Positions 6,074 through 11,598 of a stretch of DNA of 11,598 nt are shown here, in pieces. This DNA comes from DRGV01 sp018903055 [NCBI: bacterium] (GTDB lineage: Bacteria; UBP18; UBA7526): assembly GCA_018903055.1 (NCBI GenBank), contig JAHIPW010000106.1:1-11598 (forward strand), read 5' to 3'. The notes beneath the pieces are model-generated. The model searched no databases and had not been told where the DNA came from. It saw only the letters and a list, made by a program, of their open reading frames with translations. Position numbers and translations under genes: made by a program. Every line of letters starts with the position of its first letter. Within the stretch, counting starts at the first letter, position 1.

Positions 6074-7323
6074 GAAAATTAACAGGTCTAATTCTGGTGG
6101 CATTGATGCTGAGTGTGGTTTCCTCGGTACAAGCCCAGGAGGCGACAGAGGAGGAGAGGCTCTTTGCCTACTGCGACCGGCTCTATCAGTTGGACGATGC
6201 CAAAATCTATCCCCTGGCTCAGGAAGAGTTCCAAAAGTTTCTGGATAGGTATCCGGATAGTTCTGCTGCACCAGAAGCCCAGTACAAGATTGGCAACCTC
6301 TACACTAAAAGGAAGGAGAATCTTCTGGCTGTAGCCAGTCATATAAAGAGCCTCTACCTCTATCCGGGAGACACTTGGGCGGAGAAGTCAAGGCAGGAGA
6401 TGTTGAGCCTTGTCCCGGAGAAGGGGAAGGATCGTGAACTTCGGGCAAAGATAGCCACGGATGTAATACTCAAGACAAGGCCCGTCTCATCGAGACACTT
6501 CAGATACCTTGAGCATCTCTACCGCTTTGAAGAGCCCAAACTCCACCAATTTACCTATGACCAGTTCCAGGAGTTTCTAAAAAAATATCCAGACTGTGAG
6601 GAAGCCGATCTTGCCCAGCTGAATCTCGCCCATCTGGTCAATAGGCAGAAACTCTTTCATCAGGCCATCGCCCAGTATCTGAAGGTAGTCTATCTCTATC
6701 CCACAAGTCCCCTCTTAGCCGATGCCCGCTATAAGGTGGGATATATCTATCATCAAGAACTCAAGGATTACAAGCATGCTGTAGAGGCCTATCAGAAAGT
6801 AGTGAGCGACCATCCGGAGAGTGAGTGGGCGGAGAACTCCTTGTGGTATACCGCCGAGATTTATACCAAAGAGATTAAGGAGTATGGCCAGGCAATCAGG
6901 AACTACGAACTCTTTGCCCAGAGATACCCGGAGACCAAGCGCGCTCAGGATTCCCTCTACTATGCCGCAAAGATCTATCGGGACGAGACGGGCGATTATG
7001 CCCAGGCCATCCAGACCTTCTCTCATCTGGCAGAAGAGTATCCTGCTTCTCGGTATGCAGATTATGCCCTGGTGGGTGTAGCCAAGATCTATGAGGAGAA
7101 ACTCAAGGATTTCCAGAAAGCAATCGAAGCCTACCAGGTAGTCCCCGAGAAGTATCCGGAGAGTGGGTATGCTGATGATTGCCTCTATCAGATGGGGGCG
7201 ATCTACGAAAAGGAACTGAAGTCCAATGCTCAGGCCATAGAAGCCTATGAGAAACTGATTAAAAAGTATCCCGAATCCCGCTATGCCAAGTCTGCCGCAA
7301 GGAAACTCAAGAAACTTAAGTAA
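6070..7323 (+). CDS. Secreted tetratricopeptide (TPR) repeat protein
   Basis: This 417-residue protein has a type I signal peptide (MRKLTGLILVALMLSVVSS, then VQA with cleavage probably after residue 22). The rest is repeated helical hairpins with a period near 38 residues. The last four units are very regular: each opens with YPESxxA or YPxSxxA, continues to an IYxxxLKDYxxAIEAY-type second helix, and ends before the next YP. Earlier units (YPDSSAAPEAQYKIGNLY, YPDCEEADLAQLNLAHL) are more diverged. The family, which includes BamD, YbgF and related periplasmic scaffolds, binds other proteins. No enzyme motif is present. Its start overlaps the stop of the lipoprotein gene, so the two are probably made together and may form one envelope complex. 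The ATG at 6070 fits both the signal peptide and the ribosome binding site. Confidence 0.8.
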   Translation: MRKLTGLILVALMLSVVSSVQAQEATEEERLFAYCDRLYQLDDAKIYPLAQEEFQKFLDRYPDSSAAPEAQYKIGNLYTKRKENLLAVASHIKSLYLYPGDTWAEKSRQEMLSLVPEKGKDRELRAKIATDVILKTRPVSSRHFRYLEHLYRFEEPKLHQFTYDQFQEFLKKYPDCEEADLAQLNLAHLVNRQKLFHQAIAQYLKVVYLYPTSPLLADARYKVGYIYHQELKDYKHAVEAYQKVVSDHPESEWAENSLWYTAEIYTKEIKEYGQAIRNYELFAQRYPETKRAQDSLYYAAKIYRDETGDYAQAIQTFSHLAEEYPASRYADYALVGVAKIYEEKLKDFQKAIEAYQVVPEKYPESGYADDCLYQMGAIYEKELKSNAQAIEAYEKLIKKYPESRYAKSAARKLKKLK

Positions 7324-7344
7324 TCGGCTTCAAGCCGCAGGTCG

Positions 7345-7520
7345 CAGGCTACAGGTTACGTTTACGGGTTACGGTTAGGATACCCGCTCTATTGAAGTCG
7401 GAAAACAGTTGACGGAAATCTGAAAACTGTAGGGAAATCGGAAATCTGAAATCAGAATTTTTCCGTTTTCTGTTCTCTGTTTTCTCTACTGATTTCTGTT
7501 TTCCAACAACCGATTTCTGA
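7345..7520. repeat. Word-mirrored hairpin C (GGAAATC/GATTTCC words) with preceding CAGGCTACAGG word
   Basis: Left arm 7397-7457 is built from GGAAATCTGAAAAC-type words. Right arm 7461-7520 is built from GTTTTCTGTTTTC and GATTTCTG words and is its reverse complement over about 47 positions with roughly a quarter mismatched. The junction is a short A/T run near 7457-7461. Upstream, CAGGCTACAGG at 7345-7355 repeats the word of element A. The element fills the gap before coaBC, whose ribosome binding site (GAGGAG, 7523-7528) begins just after the right arm. Confidence 0.6.
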
Positions 7521-7534
7521 AAGAGGAGATATTT

Positions 7535-8566
7535 GTGCCCAAGAAAACTATCATTCTGGGGGTTACTGGCTCTATTGCCGCTATTAAGGCGGAAAATCTG
7601 GTGAAGAGACTCAAAGGGATTGGCCGAGTCATTGTCGTTATGACTGAGGCAGCAAGAGAATTCGTTTCACCTGAAAGGTTGGTTAAGGTCTCAGGCAATA
7701 GGGTAGTGACCGGTCTCTTTGAGAGGTATCGGAAAGAGAAGACCTGCCTGCCGGCAGGCAGGGAGACGGTAGAGCATATCTCCTTAGCAGAAGAGGCAAA
7801 CCTCCTCTTAATTGCCCCGGCAACAGCAAATATCATGGCAAAGTTAGTAAATGGGATAGCAGATGATATGCTCTCCACCCTAGTTCTGGCAACTCAAGCC
7901 CCTATTTTGATCGCTCCGGCCATGAATACCGATATGTGGGAGAACGCTATAATTCAAGAGAATGTGACAAAGCTAAAGGCAAGAGGCTATGGATTCGTTG
8001 GCCCGGTATATGGTAGGCTGGCCTCGGGCAGGATGGGGAAGGGAAGACTGGCTCCTTTAGGAAGGATTGTGAAGGAATCAGAGAAGATTCTAAAAGAGAA
8101 GAAGGAGTTAATAAAAAAGAGAATCTTGATCACCGCCGGACCAACCCAGGAACCTCTGGACCCGGTGAGGTTCATCTCCAATCGCTCAACCGGAAGAATG
8201 GGATATGCCTTAGTCCAAGCAGCCTTAAGCAGAGGGGCAGAAGTTACTCTGATCAGTGGCCCCACTCAGCTACTTCCTCCTTCCGGGGCAGAGGTCATCA
8301 ATGTCCAGACTGCGAAAGAAATGCGAAGAGAAGTCTTAAGAAATTTCAAGAAAGCGGATGTCTTTATATCCTGTGCCGCAGTAGCAGATTATAGGCCCAA
8401 GAAAAGAGAAAAGAAGAAGATCAAAGGAGAGAGAAATTTTACTTTGGAATTGGAAAGAAATCCGGACATCCTGAAAGAAGTCTCTAAAAAGAAGGGAAAG
8501 AGAATCCTGGTGGGCTTTGCCCTTGAGACAGAGAATTTGATAAAGAATGCCAAAGCCAAATTATGA
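7535..8566 (+). CDS. coaBC: Bifunctional CoaBC, cut short by an in-frame TGA
   Basis: CoaBC makes 4'-phosphopantetheine: the CoaB half joins 4'-phosphopantothenate to cysteine using CTP, and the CoaC half decarboxylates the product using FMN. CoaC marks are GVTGSIAAIKAENLVKRL, VEHISLA with the catalytic His (H81), and PAMNTDMWENA with N131. The substrate-lid motif reads GRLASGRMGKGR, with Ser164 where many homologues have Cys. CoaB marks are ILITAGPTQEPLDPVRFISN, GRMGYALVQAA, the AAVADYRP loop, the following Lys-rich loop and GFALETE. The frame stops at TGA 8564-8566 after 343 residues. The following 55 codons continue the family sequence in the same frame, so this is a full-length gene of about 399 residues with a nonsense codon, or a base error. 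GTG start, GAGGAG 6 bases upstream. A 20-base palindrome is inserted in frame before H81. Confidence 0.9.
   Translation: MPKKTIILGVTGSIAAIKAENLVKRLKGIGRVIVVMTEAAREFVSPERLVKVSGNRVVTGLFERYRKEKTCLPAGRETVEHISLAEEANLLLIAPATANIMAKLVNGIADDMLSTLVLATQAPILIAPAMNTDMWENAIIQENVTKLKARGYGFVGPVYGRLASGRMGKGRLAPLGRIVKESEKILKEKKELIKKRILITAGPTQEPLDPVRFISNRSTGRMGYALVQAALSRGAEVTLISGPTQLLPPSGAEVINVQTAKEMRREVLRNFKKADVFISCAAVADYRPKKREKKKIKGERNFTLELERNPDILKEVSKKKGKRILVGFALETENLIKNAKAKL
7743..7762. repeat. Perfect 20-base palindrome inserted in frame in coaBC
   Basis: CCTGCCTGCC at 7743-7752 is followed immediately by its exact reverse complement GGCAGGCAGG. It is read in frame as TCLPAGR, lying between a Lys/Arg-rich stretch and the catalytic VEHISLA of CoaC. 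Homologues usually have a variable loop here, so the insertion is probably tolerated. Tetrapeptides of this kind (LPAGR) recur inside proteins of several uncultured bacterial phyla; that is recollection. Confidence 0.8.
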
Positions 8567-8734
8567 GAGAAGAACCTGGATTTAATCGTCGCTAACCCCT
8601 ACTCTCAGGCAGGAAGAGAGACAAACATCGTTAAGATAATCGACAAAAAAGGGAGAATCCAGAACCTACCCAGACTTCCTAAGGACGAAGTGGCAAGAAG
8701 AATTCTAGACAGAATAGCAATGATGCTTAAATGA
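8567..8734 (+). pseudogene. coaBC: Out-of-reach C-terminal part of coaBC beyond the TGA
   Basis: Read in the coaBC frame, this stretch gives EKNLDLIVANPYSQAGRET, then IVKIIDKKGRI and LPRLPKDEVARRILDRI, ending at TGA 8732-8734. It matches the normal end of CoaB, including the LIVAN strand. There is no usable start codon or ribosome binding site near its beginning, so it would be made only by readthrough or if the TGA is not real. Changing one base (TGA to AGA) would restore a KLREKNL-type sequence expected here. Confidence 0.75.
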
Positions 8735-8743
8735 AAGAAGTTT

Positions 8744-8799
8744 ACAGTTGACAGTAACCAGTTTTTTTACTGTTAACTGTTCGCTGGTTACTGGTTACT
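8744..8799. repeat. Word-mirrored hairpin D (ACAGTTAACAGT / AGTAACCAG)
   Basis: ACAGTTGACAGT at 8744-8755 pairs with ACTGTTAACTGT at 8769-8780 (11 of 12, the odd pair being a possible G-U). The loop contains a run of seven T. AGTAACCAG at 8753-8761 also pairs with two overlapping copies of CTGGTTACT at 8784-8792 and 8791-8799, so two alternative foldings share the left arm. It sits just downstream of the coaBC end. Confidence 0.65.
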
Positions 8800-8806
8800 C
8801 CGAACG

Positions 8807-8826
8807 CCTGCCTGCCAGCAGGCAGG
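8807..8826. repeat. Third CCTGCCTGC palindrome, intergenic
   Basis: CCTGCCTGC at 8807-8815 and GCAGGCAGG at 8818-8826 are exact reverse complements separated by CA. This is the same 20-base element as at 7743-7762 with one central change. It lies between hairpin D and the start of the HAD gene. Confidence 0.75.
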
Positions 8827-8840
8827 GAGTGAGGGATAGG

Positions 8841-9416
8841 ATGATCATTGGAATAGATATCGATGGAGTAATCGCTGATTCCGAGCCTCTCTATCGCCAA
8901 ACAATAAATAGACTCTTCAATCTCAATCTCAAACAAAAGGACATCACTTCCTATAAGTATGAGGAAAGTGCCGGGCTGACAGATGACCAGATGCGCCTCT
9001 TCTGGAAGACTTTCTATCAGGAGGGAGGCTGGCTAAAGATTAAGCTCATTAAAAGAGCAAAAAAGTTCTTAGATAAGTTAAAGAGAGAAAAACATAGAAT
9101 AGTCATTGTTACCTCCCGACCGAGAGACCACATTAAGAAAGAAACCTATCGATGGTTAGAAGAACATAAGATACCCTATTCTGAGCTCATCTTCTTAGAG
9201 AATCATAAAAGCAAGCATCAGGCAGCCCTATTACGTGGCCATAAATTCGATTACTTCCTCGAGGATTACTACGAGTATGCCCGGGACTTTGCTCAAAGAG
9301 GGGTGAAAGTCCTATTAATGGATTACCCCTGGAATAGATGGGGGAAGCCCCATCCCAATATTAAGAGAATCAAGAGCCTAAAAGAGGCAGAAGCAATTAT
9401 TTTAAGAGGTCTCTGA
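8841..9416 (+). CDS. HAD-superfamily phosphatase, nucleotidase-like
   Basis: The 191-residue protein opens with MIIGIDIDGVIADSEPLY, the DxD catalytic motif of HAD phosphatases (D6 nucleophile, D8 acid/base). A hydrophobic strand ending VTSRPRDH supplies the Ser/Thr motif, and FLEDYYEYARDF is in the place of the acidic magnesium-binding motif. LMDYPWNRW near the C-terminus resembles the ending of putative 5'-nucleotidases of the YqfW/COG5663 or NT5C kind. A small cap could be formed by the helical segment at residues about 15-75. The substrate is not determined; a nucleoside monophosphate is a reasonable guess. ATG at 8841 is chosen because it begins right at the catalytic strand and has GAGGG five bases upstream. 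Upstream in-frame starts run through repeat DNA. The stop codon lies inside the left arm of hairpin E. Confidence 0.8.
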   Translation: MIIGIDIDGVIADSEPLYRQTINRLFNLNLKQKDITSYKYEESAGLTDDQMRLFWKTFYQEGGWLKIKLIKRAKKFLDKLKREKHRIVIVTSRPRDHIKKETYRWLEEHKIPYSELIFLENHKSKHQAALLRGHKFDYFLEDYYEYARDFAQRGVKVLLMDYPWNRWGKPHPNIKRIKSLKEAEAIILRGL

Positions 9417-9545
9417 AAAAATCTTCAGAGCTCTCTGATTACACCGATTATAAGAAGATTACACTGATTACCGCGACAATAAAAAATCTGTGTAATCTAT
9501 GTCTTATCTGTGAAATCAGAGATTTCGGACTTTTTCAGAAATCTC
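9406..9545. repeat. Long word-mirrored hairpin E (GATTACA words), overlapping the HAD stop
   Basis: The left arm 9406-9470 runs from GAGGTCTCTGAAAAAATC through CTCTGATTACACCGATTA to AGATTACACTGATTA. The right arm 9485-9545 contains AATCTGTGTAATC, TCTGTGAAATCAGAGA and CTTTTTCAGAAATCTC, its reverse complement with mismatches. The loop is about 9471-9484. The outer part of the left arm includes the last codons and TGA of the HAD gene. It may terminate transcription or protect the mRNA end; the next ribosome binding site starts just beyond the right arm. Confidence 0.7.
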
Positions 9546-9566
9546 TTTAAAAGAAAGGACTATCAA

Positions 9567-10589
9567 ATGAGGAATAGAAAGAAATGGAAAATATCACTTT
9601 TCTTCCTTCTGATCTTACTCTTTGGATGCGCTCCGGCAAAAATAGAGAAACCCACCATTATTCCGGTTCTGAATCAGAGCTATTTTCCTCAGGCCCGGGA
9701 GATGATTCAAGGAGCTAAGGAATATATCCATATTCTTCTTCTGGAGATCCATAAGGACGAATCTACCAAGGTATTGATGGAAGACCTTATCTCTGCTAAA
9801 AAGAGAGGAGTGGAGATAAAAGTCTTGTTAGAAAATAACCTTTCCTGTAATCAGGAGAGCCTTGCCTATCTCAAGGGAAAAGGGATCGAAGTTAAACTTG
9901 ATTCCCCAGAAAAATTTCTTCACCATAAACTCATGATTATTGACGGAAAAGAAATTCTTCTTGGTTCCACCAACTGGAGTTATATGTCTCTGGATTATAA
10001 TAATGAGACCAATGTCTTCATTCGAGATCCCACGGTTGCCCGTTATTATGAGAAGTACTTTCAGCTCCTCTGGAAAGATCCTACCCAAGAGCCCAGGGTA
10101 CTTTTAGTAAAGACAAAAAAGGTTATTCCTTTAGCGGTAAAAAAGGATTATTCTAACCAGCTCCATAACCTACTTAATAATGCTCAAAAGCGAATTCATA
10201 TTATAATGTATGGCATGAGATACTATCCCCAATACCCGGATAGTATAGTAAATACCATACTCAATGATTTGATAGAGGCTAAAAAAAGAGGACTGGAGGT
10301 TAAGGTTCTCTTAGATAAAAGCGGTTATAATCAGAAACTGAATCGCTTTAATGAAGAGGCTGCCCGGTATTTAGAAGAGAATGGGGTAGAAGTAAGGTTC
10401 GATTCTCCAGAGGTTCACACTCACGCTAAACTGATCATTATTGATGATGCTACTCTTTTGGGTTCTAGCAACTGGGGATATGGGGGCCTGGAACTCTATT
10501 TAGGCTCCAATGTCTTGTTACTCGATCCCCAGATAACGGACTCTTATGAAAAATATTTCCAGAGGCTCTGGCTTCAAGGCGGGAAGTGA
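9567..10589 (+). CDS. Phospholipase D-like lipoprotein with two HKD motifs
   Basis: This 340-residue protein begins with a basic segment and KISLFFLLILLFGC, a lipoprotein signal whose lipobox LFGC places the lipidated Cys at 21. Two PLD domains follow, each with a full HxKxxxxD motif: HHKLMIID (H119, K121, D126) with GSTNWS, and HAKLIIID (H286, K288, D293) with GSSNWG. PLD enzymes use the two His residues, one from each half, in one active site. The family includes phospholipases, cardiolipin synthases and nucleases (Nuc-like), so the substrate is open. The lipid anchor argues for action at the periplasmic face or outer membrane, on phospholipid or on nucleic acid. ATG at 9567 has AAAGG about 8 bases upstream; an earlier in-frame start lies within hairpin E and would bury the signal peptide. 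radC begins 7 bases after the stop. Confidence 0.85.
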   Translation: MRNRKKWKISLFFLLILLFGCAPAKIEKPTIIPVLNQSYFPQAREMIQGAKEYIHILLLEIHKDESTKVLMEDLISAKKRGVEIKVLLENNLSCNQESLAYLKGKGIEVKLDSPEKFLHHKLMIIDGKEILLGSTNWSYMSLDYNNETNVFIRDPTVARYYEKYFQLLWKDPTQEPRVLLVKTKKVIPLAVKKDYSNQLHNLLNNAQKRIHIIMYGMRYYPQYPDSIVNTILNDLIEAKKRGLEVKVLLDKSGYNQKLNRFNEEAARYLEENGVEVRFDSPEVHTHAKLIIIDDATLLGSSNWGYGGLELYLGSNVLLLDPQITDSYEKYFQRLWLQGGK

Positions 10590-10596
10590 GGGTAAA

Positions 10597-11280
10597 ATGG
10601 AAAAGATGACCTTAAAAGATCTTCCCCAGGCAGAGAGGCCCAGGGAGAGGCTCATAAGATATGGCTCAGATAAGCTGTCCCTTGCTGAGCTCTTAGCCAT
10701 TATTATTGGCAAGGGAACTCCGGGGGAATCGGTCTCTGTTCTTTCTTCTCGCCTGTTGAGCAGGTTTGGTGACCTCAATAGGTTAGAAGAAGCCTCTATA
10801 GAAGAGTTGACTAAAATCAAGGGGATTGGAGAGGCAAAGGCCACCCAGATAAAGGCGGCCTTAGAACTGGGAAGGAGACTATTCTCTCAAGAAGAAGCTA
10901 AGGGAAGAATAATCCAGACCGCAGAAGATGTCTATAAATCAATGAGGGCAGAGTTTAAGAATAAGAAGAAGGAGCACTTCAACCTCGTTCTACTAAATAC
11001 CAGGAATCAGTTAATCAGGAAGGTATCGGTAACAAAGGGGACCTTGAACGCCAGTCTCATTCACCCTCGGGAAGTATTTAAGTCTGCCCTCTCCCATTCT
11101 GCGGCCTCAGTTATCTTAGTCCACAATCATCCCTCTGGAGACCCTAGACCGAGTGATGATGACATAAAGATTACCAAGAGGCTCATTGAAGCGGGAAAGA
11201 TAATGGGCATCGAAGTCCACGACCATGTAATCCTGGCTGGTAATAAATATACCAGCCTTAAGGCCCAGAAACATATTTGA
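10597..11280 (+). CDS. radC: RadC family JAMM-motif protein
   Basis: The 227-residue length matches the family. The N-terminal section has MTLKDLPQAERPRERL, and a helix-hairpin-helix segment (IKGIGEAKATQIKAALELG) suggests DNA contact. The C-terminal section has the JAMM metal site: H176, H178, S186 and D189 in HNHPSGDPRPSDDD, preceded by VSVTKGTLNASLIHPREVF. RadC proteins were once linked to DNA repair; their biochemical role remains unclear, and related proteins occur on mobile elements. This one looks like the ordinary chromosomal type. The ATG at 10597 has TGAGGGT just upstream, partly overlapping the preceding stop, and lies where the family normally starts. Tight spacing suggests cotranscription with the PLD lipoprotein gene. 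Confidence 0.92.
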   Translation: MEKMTLKDLPQAERPRERLIRYGSDKLSLAELLAIIIGKGTPGESVSVLSSRLLSRFGDLNRLEEASIEELTKIKGIGEAKATQIKAALELGRRLFSQEEAKGRIIQTAEDVYKSMRAEFKNKKKEHFNLVLLNTRNQLIRKVSVTKGTLNASLIHPREVFKSALSHSAASVILVHNHPSGDPRPSDDDIKITKRLIEAGKIMGIEVHDHVILAGNKYTSLKAQKHI

Positions 11281-11281
11281 T

Positions 11282-11317
11282 ATCGCTGTAATCATAATTT
11301 TTTATCACTGTAATCAT
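11282..11317. repeat. Direct word repeat F (ATCRCTGTAATCAT)
   Basis: ATCGCTGTAATCAT at 11282-11295 recurs as ATCACTGTAATCAT at 11304-11317, with an A/T-rich spacer. Its reverse complement (ATGATTACAGTGAT) closely resembles one arm of hairpin E. Here the copies are direct and no second arm is seen. It occupies the short gap between radC and the last gene. Confidence 0.6.
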
Positions 11318-11336
11318 TTCTGAGGAGGAATCAAAG

Positions 11337-11598
11337 ATGGTTGAAGAGAAAAAGGAAGAGAAGCAGCCCGAAGAAGAGTTGAAGCCAAAAGAACCGAAGA
11401 AGGAAGAACCTGCAGTCGCAGAAGCGCAGAAAGAAACCGCAGAGCCCGCAGAGGAGAAACCTGCAGGCGCAGAGGCCGCAGAGAAACCCGCAGAGGTCGC
11501 AGAGGAACCCGCAAAGCCCGCAGAGGGAAAAAAGCCACCGGAAGATTGGGCGTTTATGTTGCCAATGGTTGAGATGGCAAGTCATCCCATACATATTA
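11337..11598 (+). CDS. Start of an acidic Ala/Glu/Pro-rich protein (3' end outside window)
   Basis: ATG at 11337 has AGGAGG at 11323-11328, 8 bases upstream, and opens a frame that runs off the window after 87 codons. Residues 1-65 are low complexity, with alternating Lys/Glu, then PAE, AEE and PAK triplets, likely disordered. From about residue 66 the sequence becomes ordinary (KKPPEDWAFMLPMVEMASHP), which looks like the beginning of a folded domain that I do not recognise. No signal peptide is present, so the N-terminus is probably cytoplasmic or a linker. The low-complexity part is encoded by repeats of the DNA word GCAGAG. Too little is present to assign a function. Confidence 0.65.
   Translation, partial: MVEEKKEEKQPEEELKPKEPKKEEPAVAEAQKETAEPAEEKPAGAEAAEKPAEVAEEPAKPAEGKKPPEDWAFMLPMVEMASHPIHI
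11412..11527. repeat. GCAGAG word repeat inside the acidic coding segment
   Basis: About a dozen irregularly spaced copies or near copies of CGCAGAGG or CCGCAGAG (for example CCGCAGAGCCCGCAGAGG) lie in one frame, giving Ala-Glu pairs. The wording resembles the other word-repeat elements here, but inside a gene. Confidence 0.55.

Noticed and set aside
7326-7338. CGGCTTCAAGCCG as an intrinsic terminator after the TPR gene
   Set aside because: The stem is only five pairs with a three-base loop, and no T-run follows.
8564-8566. TGA read as an amino acid (alternative code or selenocysteine)
   Set aside because: TGA ends several other genes here at the expected place, and the position is not Cys-like; a base change or error is simpler.
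8748-8840. Upstream start for the HAD protein
   Set aside because: The extension is translated hairpin D and palindrome sequence; the family begins at the catalytic strand near 8841.
11412-11527. CRISPR-like array
   Set aside because: The repeat word is about 8 bases, irregularly spaced, without unique spacers, and lies inside an open frame. No CRISPR array, tRNA or rRNA gene was seen in the window.

Overview
The window looks like chromosomal DNA from an uncultured, probably anaerobic, Gram-negative-type bacterium. Evidence for a two-membrane envelope is two lipoproteins with lipobox cysteines and a secreted TPR protein. Arginine is often AGA/AGG, and TGA is used as an ordinary stop at the ends of several genes. 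The methionine synthase layout (separate activation-domain protein) resembles Thermotoga maritima TM0268/TM0269, and the MetV-MetF pair resembles acetogens. In-frame CCTGCCTGCC palindromes and LPAGR-type peptides recall genomes of candidate phyla such as Omnitrophota; this placement is inference and the phylum is not established. All convincing genes lie on the + strand.

Region 1 (1-416): the end of a small unrecognised gene, then a broken fragment of a minimal nucleotidyltransferase, then a stretch with nothing convincing. Region 2 (417-5029): a methyl-transfer cluster made of a stand-alone MetH activation domain, MetH without that domain, MetV and MetF. Together they would reduce methylene-THF to methyl-THF, pass the methyl group through cobalamin to homocysteine, and reactivate oxidised cobalamin. 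metH-metV-metF overlap translationally.

Region 3 (5296-8734): rpoZ (RNA polymerase omega), a TPR lipoprotein and a secreted TPR protein in an overlapping chain, followed by coaBC for coenzyme A synthesis. coaBC is interrupted by an in-frame TGA, and its last 55 codons remain intact beyond the stop. Region 4 (8841-11598): a HAD-family nucleotidase-like phosphatase, a phospholipase D-like lipoprotein with two HKD motifs, radC, and the start of an acidic, Ala/Glu/Pro-rich protein.

The least ordinary aspect is the repeat landscape. Six of the seven gaps longer than about 45 bp carry an element built from short, slightly varied words. In five gaps the words are mirrored into an imperfect hairpin, and the sixth has direct copies only. 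The vocabulary mostly differs from gap to gap (TTAGG, GGAAATC, AGTTAACAGT, GATTACA, CAGGCTACAGG). Separately, a GC-rich palindrome (CCTGCCTGCC and its complement) occurs three times, twice inserted in frame inside conserved enzymes (MetH and CoaBC).
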